NCBI GenBank assembly: GCA_913057715.1
Contig: CAJXOR010000016.1
Span: 1-34,100, forward strand
Reading direction: 5' to 3'
Length of the DNA stretch: 34,100 nucleotides
Source: an uncultured Moraxellaceae bacterium
GTDB taxonomy: Bacteria > Pseudomonadota > Gammaproteobacteria > Pseudomonadales > Moraxellaceae
The notes beneath the pieces were generated by a model. The model saw only the letters and a list, made by a program, of their open reading frames with translations, was not told the DNA's origin and did no database searches. Below are positions 8,231 to 17,634 of the stretch, piece by piece; the stretch's first letter is position 1; each line of letters opens with the position of its first letter. The translations under genes were made by a program, and so were the position numbers.

Positions 8231-8845
8231 ATGTACCGCTTTTATGATCAACACGTTTTGCCTCTTGCGATCGACTTTGTTTGCGGCTTACCAAGCTTTG
8301 AGCAGGGGCGCAAGCAACTGATCCCGCAGGCGTCGGGGCGGGTGCTTGAGATTGGTATGGGGACGGGACGAAACTTGCCCTTTTACCGAGCAGATCAGCT
8401 TGAGAGCTTGCATGGGATTGATCCAGGGCTGCACCCGAAGGCTGAGCGCCGTGCTAAAGAGGCGGGTATCGATGTCACACTGATCCCGCTGTCGGCGGAG
8501 CGCATACCGGCACAAGACGCCAGCTTTGATTGTGTGGTCTCGACCTACACCCTGTGCACCATCCCAGACGCCCATGCTGCTCTAAAAGAGGTGCACCGGG
8601 TTCTCGCACCGGGCGGACGCCTGCTGTTTTTGGAGCATGGGCTAGCGCCTGATCCCAGTGTGAGCAAGTGGCAAAACCGCATCACCCCGTACTGGAGGCC
8701 GCTGGCAGGCGGGTGTCACTTAAACCGCCATTTGCCAAGCCTCATAGAATCGGCGGGTTTTACGCTCACTGATCTTGAGCAAGGTTACCAAAGCGGCCCG
8801 CGCTTACTGAGCTATGTGTTTTGTGGCACAGCGCTCAAGGTTTAG
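8231..8845 (+). CDS. Class I SAM-dependent methyltransferase
   Basis: A 204-residue Rossmann-fold methyltransferase. Motif I is LEIGMGTGRNLPFY (about residues 39-52), the acidic residue of the next strand is in HGIDPG, motif IV is FDCVVSTYTLCTI, and post-motif LAPGGRLLFLEHG follows. This pattern belongs to the UbiE/Methyltransf_11 group, often seen in proteins near lipid or small-molecule methylation. The substrate cannot be assigned. The ATG at 8231 is preceded only by a weak GGGATTGGAT. It is monocistronic by spacing (about 80 bp to the next gene). Confidence 0.88.
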   Translation: MYRFYDQHVLPLAIDFVCGLPSFEQGRKQLIPQASGRVLEIGMGTGRNLPFYRADQLESLHGIDPGLHPKAERRAKEAGIDVTLIPLSAERIPAQDASFDCVVSTYTLCTIPDAHAALKEVHRVLAPGGRLLFLEHGLAPDPSVSKWQNRITPYWRPLAGGCHLNRHLPSLIESAGFTLTDLEQGYQSGPRLLSYVFCGTALKV

Positions 8846-8926
8846 TTTTTTTGTCTGCCCAGTCTTTTGGACACGTTGGTGCTAGGCTAGCGGGCGGATA
8901 TTTCTTTAACTCGATCTGGATGTGAC

Positions 8927-9493
8927 ATGAATAAAGCGGCAAACGCCAACTTGGGTTCTGAGACGATACTCGCGACAGTTCGCGCGTGGGTAGATACCTT
9001 GGTGGTGGGTTTGAACCTGTGCCCTTTTGCTAAGCGGGAGCTGGTAGCCGCGCGCGTGCGCTTTGTTGCAACCGACGCCAGCACCCAGGAGCAGCTACTC
9101 ACCGCGCTCTACGCTGAACTCGCGCTGTTAAACGCAGACGACTCGATAGAAACCAGCTTGCTGGTGCACCCTGAGGTGCTGACCGACTTTTTGGACTACA
9201 ACGACTTTCTGGATTTGGTCGATATGCTGATTGAGGATATGGGTTTAGATGGTGTGATCCAGATCGCAAGCTTTCACCCCGATTACCAGTTTGGCGGCAC
9301 TCAAATTGATGACGCTGAAAACTACACCAATCGCGCGCCCTATCCGCTCTTGCACCTGCTGCGCGAGGCGAGCCTTGAGCGAGCGATCGAGAGTCACCCA
9401 GACGTCGCCGCGATCCCTGAGCGCAACATCGCGCTCATGAACAGTATGGGCACGGATAAGCTTAAGTCGCTTCTTAAAGACTGTGCAAAATGA
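8927..9493 (+). CDS. DUF1415 family protein
   Basis: A 188-residue member of DUF1415, recognised by VRAWVDTLVVGLNLCPFAKR (about 19-38) and by the later FHPDYQFGGT and NRAPYPLLHLLRE segments (about 120-150). The family is widespread in gammaproteobacteria and has no established function. The conserved Cys in LCPFAK may be important. It converges on moaB, with only about 50 bp between the stops. Length is normal for the family. Confidence 0.92.
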   Translation: MNKAANANLGSETILATVRAWVDTLVVGLNLCPFAKRELVAARVRFVATDASTQEQLLTALYAELALLNADDSIETSLLVHPEVLTDFLDYNDFLDLVDMLIEDMGLDGVIQIASFHPDYQFGGTQIDDAENYTNRAPYPLLHLLREASLERAIESHPDVAAIPERNIALMNSMGTDKLKSLLKDCAK

Positions 9494-9520
9494 CACCGTA
9501 TGACACCTAGCTACGGCGTC
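9492..9520. terminator. Hairpin between convergent DUF1415 gene and moaB
   Basis: GACACCGTA (9492-9500) pairs with TACGGCGTC (9512-9520) with one mismatch. There is no clear T-tract, so it is only a possible bidirectional terminator for the two converging genes. Confidence 0.3.
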
Positions 9521-9543
9521 TGACAGTGGGCATTTGCGTGGAT

Positions 9544-10050
9544 TTAACGGGTCAGGTGCGCCACGAAGTTGCAGGGTTTAGTGCGGCTGTCCAACTGGGT
9601 CTCAAGGATCTGCTCCCAAGCGAGGCGACACGCGCCGGTTGAGCCAGGCAAACAAAAGATCGCGGTGCGGTTTGCCATGCCGCCGGTGGCGCAGGACTGC
9701 AGCGTCGCCATACCGATATCCTCAAGCGATAGCGCGCGAAACACCTCGCCAAACCCCGGGATCACTTTGTCAAACAAGACGCTGACCGCGCCCACGGTGT
9801 TGTCGCGATCATAAAAGCCGGTGCCCCCTGTGATCAGGATCACCTGTATGTGGTTAATGGCAATCCACTGACTGACTTGGGCACGTATCGCGTAGGTGTC
9901 ATCTTTAAGTAGCGCGCGCTCAGTGAGCGTGTGGCCGGAAGAACTCAGCGCCTCAGATAAGTAGTTGCCCGAGGTGTCCTGCGCAAGCGTGCGGGTGTCA
10001 GAAACCGTAAGCAGGGCGAAGTTGAGTGCAGTCTTTGTGGCGTCAGTCAT
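9544..10050 (-). CDS. moaB: Molybdenum cofactor biosynthesis protein MoaB
   Basis: A 168-residue MoaB/MogA-fold protein that binds molybdopterin and supports cofactor adenylylation. Visible motifs are LLTVSDTRTLAQDTSGNYL near the N-terminus, the TGGTGFYDRDNT loop in the middle, PGFGEVFRALSLEDIG, and FCLPGS near the end. Length fits MoaB (about 170). It is the last gene of a leftward moeA-moaA-moaB set. The intergenic gap to moaA is about 150 bp, so it may have its own promoter. MoaB versus MogA is decided mainly by the DTSG and ATG-like spacing and length. Confidence 0.92.
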   Translation of the reverse strand: MTDATKTALNFALLTVSDTRTLAQDTSGNYLSEALSSSGHTLTERALLKDDTYAIRAQVSQWIAINHIQVILITGGTGFYDRDNTVGAVSVLFDKVIPGFGEVFRALSLEDIGMATLQSCATGGMANRTAIFCLPGSTGACRLAWEQILETQLDSRTKPCNFVAHLTR

Positions 10051-10200
10051 GGAGTCTGTCCGGTCTTTTAAGTACGTAGTGATGTTGGTTGGGCTTTTAG
10101 GCGTCGATCTGTGCGTGAATCAAGTTGGTTATGAGACGGTCAGCCAGTCAAAAAGCCTGAAGTTAAATCTGACTATAGTCAGGTGTTGCGACGATTTAAG

Positions 10201-11169
10201 CTACCCACCAATCAGCGATAAGTTATGCATGAGTCCTGAGTCGCCCGCCTTTAGGTGATGCTCAGCCGGTTTGACTTGAATCAGACTCTTGATCCGTGCG
10301 TGCAGCTCACTCGCTTTTCCGGGTTGCAACAGCGGCCTGAGATCAAAGTTTGCCGAGTCAAACAAGCATAAGTGCAGCTTGCCTTCAGAGCTGACCCTGA
10401 GGCGGTTGCAGGTCTCGCAAAACCCGGGGGCGTAGGGGGCTATGATCCCGATCCGACCGGCAAAGTCTGCGTGGGTGTACTCGATCGCTGGCCCGTCGGT
10501 TTCCCCGCGCGTGGTGCTTTGCCAGCCAGCCTGAACCAGTTGGTCTTTGAGTGCCTCTGAGCGCGCGTGTTCGGCAAAAAACAAATCGGTGTTGTGGGTG
10601 GTTTGCATGAGCTCGATGAAGCGAAAGGTGACCGGTTTGGTTTTGACGATCTCAAGCGCGTCACACAAAACCGTGCGCCAAGTTGAGTCGTTAAGGGTGG
10701 CATTTAACTTAATTGAAAATGCCCCCATATTCAGCGCAGTTTCTAAGTCCGCCATGATCTGCGGTAGCAGGTTCATGCCGGTGATCGCGGCAAACTCCTC
10801 TTCGTTGAAGGTGTCGATGGATAAGTTGATCTGATCCAGACCAGCAGCGCGCCAGTCCTCAAGGTGCTTGGCAAGTTTATAGCCGTTGGTGGTGAGCGCT
10901 ACTTTGTTGATCCCGTGCGCCGCCTTGCATAGCTCGATGATCTGCGGCAAATCAGCTCTAACCGTGGGCTCACCGCCAGTTAGGCGCACTTTTTTGATGC
11001 CGAGCTGCGCAAAACCGCTCACCAGATTGCCGATCTCCGCCACACTCAGCTCGCTGCGCGAGCGCTTGCCCACAAAGCCGTCGGGCAGGCAGTAGTTGCA
11101 ACTGAAGTTGCAAAACTCGGTGATCGAGAGGCGTAAGTAAGACAGCTTGCGTTTGGCGGGGTCGATCAT
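10201..11169 (-). CDS. moaA: GTP 3',8-cyclase MoaA
   Basis: A 322-residue radical-SAM enzyme converting GTP to 3',8-cyclo-GTP, the first step of molybdopterin synthesis. The SAM-binding 4Fe-4S cysteines are Cys20, Cys24 and Cys27 (CNFSCNYC), the second cluster is Cys251, Cys254 and Cys268 (CETCNRLRVSSEGKLHLC), and LTGGEPTVR sits at 63-71. The C-terminus ends in the double glycine that MoaA needs. Start at ATG 11169 gives the usual length. The 11170-11385 leader shows no molybdenum-cofactor riboswitch that I can recognise. Confidence 0.96.
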   Translation of the reverse strand: MIDPAKRKLSYLRLSITEFCNFSCNYCLPDGFVGKRSRSELSVAEIGNLVSGFAQLGIKKVRLTGGEPTVRADLPQIIELCKAAHGINKVALTTNGYKLAKHLEDWRAAGLDQINLSIDTFNEEEFAAITGMNLLPQIMADLETALNMGAFSIKLNATLNDSTWRTVLCDALEIVKTKPVTFRFIELMQTTHNTDLFFAEHARSEALKDQLVQAGWQSTTRGETDGPAIEYTHADFAGRIGIIAPYAPGFCETCNRLRVSSEGKLHLCLFDSANFDLRPLLQPGKASELHARIKSLIQVKPAEHHLKAGDSGLMHNLSLIGG

Positions 11170-11385
11170 GACCTGATGATTGCTTGAGTGTTTGATTGAT
11201 TCTACAAACCCTGGGCTGGTTTAGGCGCGGGATTTGTAGGATAAATTTAAGTAGAGGTGATGGTTGTCAGTTGTTGCTGATCGTGGCTGGTTTTAGCTGA
11301 GGGTTCCCGAGTTGGTCCTAAGTGGTTGTAACTGCTAAATCAGTTGATCAAACCAGCTGCCTTAGTTAGTAGCCCGTATACAAGC

Positions 11386-12756
11386 TTAAAGCAGCTCTAC
11401 GCTGACCTGATCACCGGACTTGAGCCCCTCTGACTCGCTAGGTACCGTGATCAAGCAGTTAGCTCGCGCCATGTTTTTAACTCGGTGGGAGCCCTGAGCC
11501 AGTGGTTCTACGCTGAGCTCGCCTGCTGTTGATTTGAGGAGGCCACGCACAAACTCAAGACGCCCGGGTTGGTGGCGAATCGGGGCGGTTAACTTAGCTG
11601 AGAGGCTGAGCTGTTTTGGTTCAAGATTGGAGATTTGAGCTGGAGGAGTCTCACCGCAGAGGATTTTGAGCGCGGGGATCAGGATCTTGAGTGCGGTGAT
11701 GCCGCTTGAAACTGGGTTGCCTGGCAAACCAAAGTAAAGCGCCCTTGGCGCATCTTTGGGATCAAAGGCTTCGGTTGGGTTTTGATCCTGCGGCGGGGTA
11801 GGCTCCAGGTGTTGTTCGAACTTATCGGGCTCAATCTCACCAAAGAGCACCGGCTTACCTGGTTTCATGGCGACTTTGTGCTGGTACAGCGTGCCGACTT
11901 GATCAAGAGCTCGCGCAAAGTAGTCCTTGTCACCGGCTGAGACGCCGCCGGTGGTGATCACCACGCTTGAGGTGCGCGCGGCGTGCTTAAGTGCCTGAGT
12001 ACAAGCTTCAAGCGTGTCAGGTACGATCCCACCATCGACCAGAGTGACCGGTAAATTTGACAGTAGCGCGGCGATAAGCAATGAGTTGGTGTTGTGCAGC
12101 TGGGCATAACCCAGCGGTTTGCCGACTTCAACCAGCTCGTCCCCACTGGCGAGGATGGTGATCACCGGCTTATCGAATAGCGCAACTTCGCTTAGACCCA
12201 GTTGCGCAAGCAGCCCGAGATCAAAGGCGCTTAGGCAGTGGCCACGCTCAAAGATGCACTCGCCCTCACAGATCTCTTCAGCCTTTCGGCGCACGTTTTC
12301 AAACGCTTGGGTGTCTTGCAGCAAGGTGATCTGCGTGTGGGCAGTTTGCTGATCAGATGCAGGTTTAGACGGATCGCGTAGCTCACTACGGGTGACATTT
12401 TCCTGCATGACCACGGTATCAAAACCTGGGGGGAGCCAAGCGCCGGTAAAGATCCGCAGCGCTTCGCCAGGTTTAGAGTCAAAAGACTGGTGTTCACCGG
12501 CCGCCTGCTCACCAATCACCCGAAAGACCGTGTCCCCACCTAGGTCTGAGCCACTGGCGAGCGCGTAACCGTCCATGGCAGATTGATCGGCGAGCGGGTA
12601 GTTGAGCGCGGAGTAAACATCCGCAGCAAGCACCCGTCCCGGAGTCAAGGTGCCATCGAAAAAGGCTTGGGGGTTGAGCTGGACTGTCTCGACACCGACT
12701 AAGTGATCTAAAGAGCGCTTGCCAATTAACTGGTTAAGCTGATCTAGCGTGATCAT
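11386..12756 (-). CDS. moeA: Molybdopterin molybdenumtransferase MoeA
   Basis: A 456-residue MoeA, which inserts molybdate into adenylated molybdopterin. Motifs are DQSAMDGYAL (58-67), FTGAWLPPG (103-111), ASGDELVEVG (203-212), TTGGVSAGDKD (268-278), MKPGKP (297-302) and GLPGNPVS (343-350). It is about 45 residues longer than E. coli MoeA. The extra length is in two places: a Ser/Asp/Gln-rich stretch near 124-140 and an acidic Pro-rich insert near 307-337 just before GLPGNP. It follows the DUF2939 gene by 36 bp and leads moaA by about 215 bp on the same strand. Confidence 0.95.
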   Translation of the reverse strand: MITLDQLNQLIGKRSLDHLVGVETVQLNPQAFFDGTLTPGRVLAADVYSALNYPLADQSAMDGYALASGSDLGGDTVFRVIGEQAAGEHQSFDSKPGEALRIFTGAWLPPGFDTVVMQENVTRSELRDPSKPASDQQTAHTQITLLQDTQAFENVRRKAEEICEGECIFERGHCLSAFDLGLLAQLGLSEVALFDKPVITILASGDELVEVGKPLGYAQLHNTNSLLIAALLSNLPVTLVDGGIVPDTLEACTQALKHAARTSSVVITTGGVSAGDKDYFARALDQVGTLYQHKVAMKPGKPVLFGEIEPDKFEQHLEPTPPQDQNPTEAFDPKDAPRALYFGLPGNPVSSGITALKILIPALKILCGETPPAQISNLEPKQLSLSAKLTAPIRHQPGRLEFVRGLLKSTAGELSVEPLAQGSHRVKNMARANCLITVPSESEGLKSGDQVSVELL

Positions 12757-12792
12757 GGCAGTCTGTTGAAGGCTTGGTTTATCAATTTAAGC

Positions 12793-13350
12793 CTACGGCC
12801 CAACCGGACCCACGTTTAGCCCGATCTTCACGACTTGCCAGTGACCAAGGCCGCGCCGCTCCAGATCCGCCTCGATACGCTGCTGGGTTTTCTCATCGGT
12901 ATGCACCACGCTCACGGTGTTCAGCCCCGTATAGCGAATCTTATTAAACACGTCTTTATAGTTTGAGTGGTCAGCTGTCTCGCTCTGCTCCAGTGTTTCA
13001 AGCGGAGTGGTGGCCGCTTGACCGATCATAAACTGCGACTCAACCATGCGCGCGACCACCTCGGGGGAGAGTGCATCGATCGCCGGATTGATCATCTGCT
13101 CGATAAACGCATCGGGGATCTCAGGAGTCGATCCGTCGCCGGCCCCGCCCATGCTTTGCTTGAGCGCGACCAGCATCTGCGATTTGATATTGGCTTTAAG
13201 CGCAGGGTAGTCGATGTGCTCGTTAACCGTTTCGCTGTCACCCGCCTTAAAAGCCTGGTGCAGCTGGTAAGTGGCGATATAGGGAGAAATCCCAGCATAG
13301 ATCAGCACAGCGATAACCGCATTTACAACAAATATAAAGATCTTTTTCAT
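12793..13350 (-). CDS. DUF2939 family membrane-anchored protein
   Basis: A 185-residue protein with a basic start (MKK) and one N-terminal hydrophobic segment (about residues 4-24), then the DUF2939 pattern YLxHQAFKAGD...HIDYPALKxNIKSQM. Members are predicted inner-membrane-anchored, periplasm-facing proteins with no known function. The cluster continues 36 bp downstream into moeA, so the two may share a transcript. There is no family link to molybdenum known to me, so co-transcription may be incidental. Confidence 0.85.
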   Translation of the reverse strand: MKKIFIFVVNAVIAVLIYAGISPYIATYQLHQAFKAGDSETVNEHIDYPALKANIKSQMLVALKQSMGGAGDGSTPEIPDAFIEQMINPAIDALSPEVVARMVESQFMIGQAATTPLETLEQSETADHSNYKDVFNKIRYTGLNTVSVVHTDEKTQQRIEADLERRGLGHWQVVKIGLNVGPVGP

Positions 13351-13722
13351 GAAGCGCCTTTTTAGGTGTCAAATGCCAATCTTGACAATCTAACGCTAAA
13401 GTATGGCTCTGGGTTTATGGATTTAGTAACCAAGGACATCGATTTTTCTGATGAGTTTGGGTGATTGACTAAACCTCGGTGGCTATATCGCCAGCAATTG
13501 ACCATCAAGAAGAAAGGCGTGTGGAATGCGGTGGCTCAGGGGTCTGTATGAGTGAACAGCCGAGCTCCGGCTTATCTGCTTTTTGGCAAACTTGCTAAAT
13601 TCACTCACCAAAAAAACCGCGCCGATTAAGGCGCGGTTTATAGAGGCTTTTGGCGGTCAAACTTAAGCCAGTCAATCCGGATCTGTAAAACTCAAATTGA
13701 CAGCAAAAGCCAAAACCGACTT
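13351..13722. other. Intergenic region containing the valS terminator
   Basis: About 370 bp. It holds the valS terminator at 13610-13640 and, nearer 13351, presumably the promoter of the DUF2939-moeA transcript. No gene seen. Confidence 0.6.
13610..13640 (-). terminator. Rho-independent terminator of valS
   Basis: A 9-bp GC-rich stem (AACCGCGCC at 13615-13623 with GGCGCGGTT at 13630-13638) encloses a 6-base loop. On the minus strand it is followed by a run of seven T (13610-13616). It lies about 85 bp past the valS stop. Confidence 0.9.
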
Positions 13723-16581
13723 TTAAAGCTGCTTGAGCGACTCGATCTGCGCGTGAACCCGCTCGATTTGCGAGCGCACCTCGGCAAGTTTGGCGCGCTC
13801 AGCCTCTACCACCGCAGCTGGCGCTTTGTCAGTGAAGCCGGGGTTAGATAGTTTGTTATCAAGCGCGCCGCTTTGCTGGTTCAGCTTATCAAGCGACTTG
13901 GTCAAACGCGCCGTTTCAGCTTCAACATCGACCAGACCCGCCATGGGGATCAGCACGGTGACATCGCCGACTTGAGCGCTCACCGACATGGGCGCTTCGG
14001 TTGGATTGACACTCAGCGTATCGATCTTGGCCATGGCCTTAAATGACGCCTGAACTCGGCTAAGGGAGTCATTTTGCTCAGGGGTGATCTGCTGCAGCAG
14101 CACCGGAACTGAAGTGGCGGGGGAGACTTTGAGCTCAGCGCGCAGGTTGCGCACCGCGCCGATCAACTCTTGTAACCACTGCATGTCCTGATCGGTTTGC
14201 GCGTTGGCGCGGCCCATGTCTTCGGGGTAGCTCGCCAGCATGACGGTGTCAGCAGTTTTGGCCTGCACCAGCGGGGCGAGGGTCTGCCACAGCTCCTCGG
14301 TGATATAGGGCATGATCGGGTGGGCAAGCCTGAGCACGGTCTCAAGCACCTCAACCAGCACGCGGGTGATTTGCTGTTTGTGCGCGTCTGATTCGCTTGC
14401 GATTAGATCGGCTTTGGCGAGCTCAAGATACCAGTCACAAAAGGTGTTCCAAGTGAACTCGTACAAGCGGTTCGCGGCGATATCGAGGCGGTAGGTGGCA
14501 AAGGCGGCGTGCACTGCGGCCGTGGTCTGATCAAGCTGGCTAACCACCCAGCGCTCCGCCAAACCGTGCTCAAGGGTGTCTGCGGTATCAGCAATCCCGT
14601 GACGCTCGACCTGCATGATCACAAATTTGGCTGCGTTCCAGATCTTGTTGCAAAAGTTGCGATACCCCTCGACGCGTCCCATCGAAAAGTTGATGTCGCG
14701 CCCGGTGCTGGCAAGCGAGGCAAAGGCAAAGCGCAGCGCGTCGGTGCCGTAAGAGGCGATGCCCTCTTCAAACTCACGGCGCGTGGCCTTCTCGATCTTG
14801 GGCGCCGCTTTGGGGTTCATGAGTCCGGTGGTGCGTTTGGCTACCAAAGTCTCAAGGTCGATCCCGTCTATCACATCGATCGGGTCGATCACGTTGCCCT
14901 TGGATTTGCTCATTTTTTGGCCAGACTCATCGCGCACCAAACCGTGCACGTACACGGTTTTAAACGGGACTTGCGGCTTGCCGGCGTCGTCTTTGACTAG
15001 GTAGAGCGACATCATGATCATGCGCGCTACCCAGAAAAATATAATATCAAAACCGGTCACCAGCACCGAGGTGGGGTGAAAAGCCTTGAGCGCGTCGGTG
15101 TCCTCCGGCCAACCAAGCGTGGAAAATGTCCACAACGCTGAGCTAAACCAAGTGTCGAGCACGTCTTCGTCTTGGGTGATCGTAAAGTCGGCAGCCAGCT
15201 CATACTTGGCACGCACCTCAGCTTCGTCGCGTCCGACAAAGATCTGCCCATCTTCGCTGTACCACGCCGGGATGCGGTGACCCCACCACAGCTGACGGGA
15301 GATACACCAGTCCTGCAAGTTGTTCATCCAGCTCATGTACATGTTCTTGTACTGACCCGGCACAAACTCGATGTCGCCGGTTTCAACCGCATCGATCGCA
15401 GGCCCTGCCAATTTATCAACAGCCACGTACCACTGATCCGTCAGGCGCGGCTCTACCACCACACCAGAACGCTCAGACAGCGGGGCTTTTAAGTCATACG
15501 GCTCGATGGTTTCAAGCCACCCCTCGGACTCTGCTTGCTCGACGATCAGCGTTCGCGCCGCCTCACGAGTCAGGCCTGCGTAAGCCGCTGGCGCGGCTTC
15601 AAACTCGGGCTCTTTGGTTGAAAGCGTCGGGTAGACCTCCATCTGCTCAAGCACGCAGGCGTCTTCCCCGAGCACGTTGATCAGTGGGAGGGCGTGGCGT
15701 TTGCCGATCTCATAATCGTTAAAATCGTGCGCTGGGGTGATCTTCACGCAGCCTGATCCAAAGTCCTGCTCGACGTGATCGTCGGCCACTATCGGTATGA
15801 TTCGGCCGGTTACCGGCAGGGTCAGGGTTTTGCCGATCAGGTGCGCGTAGCGCTCGTCTTTGGGGTGGACGGCAACCGCGGTGTCACCCAGCAGGGTTTC
15901 GGGGCGCGTGGTGGCCACGACGAGGTAGTTTTTGCCATCGGTTGTGGCGGTGCTGGTATCAGTGAAGAAGTACTTAAAGTGCCAAAGCGAGCCTTTGCGC
16001 TCGGTGTGGTTAACCTCAAGATCAGATAAAGCGGTGGTCAGCACCGGGTCCCAGTTCACCAAACGCTTGCCGCGATAGATCAGCCCGTCGTCAAACAGAC
16101 GTACGAACACCTCGGTCACGGTTTTTGACAGTCCATCGTCAAGCGTAAAGCGCTCGCGCGACCAGTCAACCGAGGAGCCTAAGCGGCGGATTTGAGAAGT
16201 AATACGCCCACCGGAAGTTTCTTTCCAGTCCCACACTTTGTCCAAAAATGCCGCCCGTCCCAAGTCATGGCGGGTTATGCCTTTAAGCCCCAGTTGGCGC
16301 TCCACCACGGTTTGTGTGGCGATACCGGCGTGATCGGTGCCGGGCTGCCACAGCACGTTAAAACCTTTCATGCGGTGAAAGCGGGTCAGCGCATCCATGA
16401 TGGTGTTGTTGAACCCGTGGCCCATATGCAGGCTACCGGTGACATTTGGCGGCGGCAGCACGATGCTAAACGCCTGCTCCCGGCTATAATCCGGCTCAAA
16501 ACAGCCGCTCGCCTCCCATCGCGCATAAATTTGCTCTTCATGGCTTAAGTCAAAGTTGGCGGAAAGTTCAGCTTGGTTCAT
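13723..16581 (-). CDS. valS: Valyl-tRNA synthetase
   Basis: A 952-residue class I aminoacyl-tRNA synthetase charging tRNA-Val. The HIGH-type motif is HMGH (52-55) in PPPNVTGSLHMGHG, KMSKS is at 556-560, and an editing (CP1) domain with TTRPETLLGDTAV lies between (224-236). The last 70 residues form the usual coiled coil (ETARLTKSLDKLNQQ and later), which is present in full. Length matches gammaproteobacterial ValS (about 950). It is a single-gene unit, ended by the hairpin at 13610-13640. No clear Shine-Dalgarno precedes the ATG, but homology starts there. Confidence 0.98.
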   Translation of the reverse strand: MNQAELSANFDLSHEEQIYARWEASGCFEPDYSREQAFSIVLPPPNVTGSLHMGHGFNNTIMDALTRFHRMKGFNVLWQPGTDHAGIATQTVVERQLGLKGITRHDLGRAAFLDKVWDWKETSGGRITSQIRRLGSSVDWSRERFTLDDGLSKTVTEVFVRLFDDGLIYRGKRLVNWDPVLTTALSDLEVNHTERKGSLWHFKYFFTDTSTATTDGKNYLVVATTRPETLLGDTAVAVHPKDERYAHLIGKTLTLPVTGRIIPIVADDHVEQDFGSGCVKITPAHDFNDYEIGKRHALPLINVLGEDACVLEQMEVYPTLSTKEPEFEAAPAAYAGLTREAARTLIVEQAESEGWLETIEPYDLKAPLSERSGVVVEPRLTDQWYVAVDKLAGPAIDAVETGDIEFVPGQYKNMYMSWMNNLQDWCISRQLWWGHRIPAWYSEDGQIFVGRDEAEVRAKYELAADFTITQDEDVLDTWFSSALWTFSTLGWPEDTDALKAFHPTSVLVTGFDIIFFWVARMIMMSLYLVKDDAGKPQVPFKTVYVHGLVRDESGQKMSKSKGNVIDPIDVIDGIDLETLVAKRTTGLMNPKAAPKIEKATRREFEEGIASYGTDALRFAFASLASTGRDINFSMGRVEGYRNFCNKIWNAAKFVIMQVERHGIADTADTLEHGLAERWVVSQLDQTTAAVHAAFATYRLDIAANRLYEFTWNTFCDWYLELAKADLIASESDAHKQQITRVLVEVLETVLRLAHPIMPYITEELWQTLAPLVQAKTADTVMLASYPEDMGRANAQTDQDMQWLQELIGAVRNLRAELKVSPATSVPVLLQQITPEQNDSLSRVQASFKAMAKIDTLSVNPTEAPMSVSAQVGDVTVLIPMAGLVDVEAETARLTKSLDKLNQQSGALDNKLSNPGFTDKAPAAVVEAERAKLAEVRSQIERVHAQIESLKQL

Positions 16582-16953
16582 AGGGGCGCGGTTTTTTCAG
16601 ACAAGGGCACGATTTTAGCGCAAAAAGGCTGATTGGTGGGAGCTGGCTTGAGCGCTCAGTGAGCAAAATGCCAGCAATGGCGGGCGTTGCTTGGTTAACA
16701 GGTGAGACAATCTAATCAGGGCTCAGTCATTAGGCTTTGAGCACACGGCGCGGGCACGGATAGGGGTGTAATCATATAAGCTTAACTTTTGTTGCAAATC
16801 ACGTGTATGGCGCATCGGGTGAACTTAAGACTTGGCTAGGATCTGGGCTATCTTTATGCTTGTATTTCCAATATCTTTTTATCTAAGATGTGATTTAGTC
16901 ACGCCACAATATAGTTTTAATAACGTTGAGATAAAATTCAAAGAGAATCCACT
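16582..16953. other. Divergent intergenic region
   Basis: About 370 bp between the divergent valS and 16954 genes, so promoters for both should lie here. The right half (from about 16840) is AT-rich. I see no T-box or other leader, and none is expected outside Firmicutes. Confidence 0.5.
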
Positions 16954-17367
16954 ATGAAAAAAATAACCTTAGCTGCAGCGCTTTTAGCGCTCTCAGTGCA
17001 ATCATATGCCACTGATTGGCAGGAACTGGGCGCTAGCAACAAAGGCTCTGTTTATTATCTCGATTTAGACAGCCTCTCAAGCGAAGGTGACTATGTCACA
17101 GCTTGGATCAAGTTGGATGCACGCTCCGATAAATCAGTAGCGTTTAGAGAGTCGAAACTATTATATAAAGCTGACTGCGTAAGCAGGAAGATCGGTATCA
17201 ACAGTTACACTGTTTACGCACCTGACAGCTCAGTGCTTGAATCTCAAAGTTTCACATATACTAGCTGGAGAGATGTGTCACCTGAATCTATGGGCGCTGC
17301 CATATACGCTTCGATTTGTTTAGCCGCGGGTAAGATTGATCAGGAAGAATTTCATAAGTGGTTTTGA
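16954..17367 (+). CDS. Secreted surface-adhesin protein E-like protein
   Basis: A 137-residue protein with a Sec signal peptide (MKK, hydrophobic core, likely cut after SYA at residue 19). The mature part follows the surface-adhesin protein E pattern: DWQELG, then VYYLDLDSL, an xAWIKLD segment, SKLLYKADC, and a second Cys near the end (ASICLAA). Cys75-like and Cys-late probably form a disulphide. Haemophilus protein E binds host matrix proteins, but most homologues in environmental bacteria are uncharacterised, so only the fold is implied. A purine-rich AAGAGAA precedes the ATG. It is a single gene. Confidence 0.75.
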   Translation: MKKITLAAALLALSVQSYATDWQELGASNKGSVYYLDLDSLSSEGDYVTAWIKLDARSDKSVAFRESKLLYKADCVSRKIGINSYTVYAPDSSVLESQSFTYTSWRDVSPESMGAAIYASICLAAGKIDQEEFHKWF

Positions 17368-17634
17368 AAATTCTTTAGGCTGTTTGGATTGACGACTTTA
17401 TATTTCAATCCTGCGGTTTCTCACTTCTTGCATTTGGAGGTTTTGAAGCTCCTCAACATTGGTAGGTTTAATTCACCGCTCGGATTGAACTGATGATACA
17501 CTTGACAAGGCGTCGATTCGCTTTGTAGGGCATTTAGAACTCTATGACGCATAATCATTTAACATTTTATGATTATTTATAAGCGGTAAATTGGGTGAAA
17601 ATTCCAATTAAAATCTGATATATATATTCAAAAT

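Noticed and set aside
11170-11385. Possible molybdenum-cofactor riboswitch before moaA
   Set aside because: No recognisable conserved core or multi-stem arrangement was seen.
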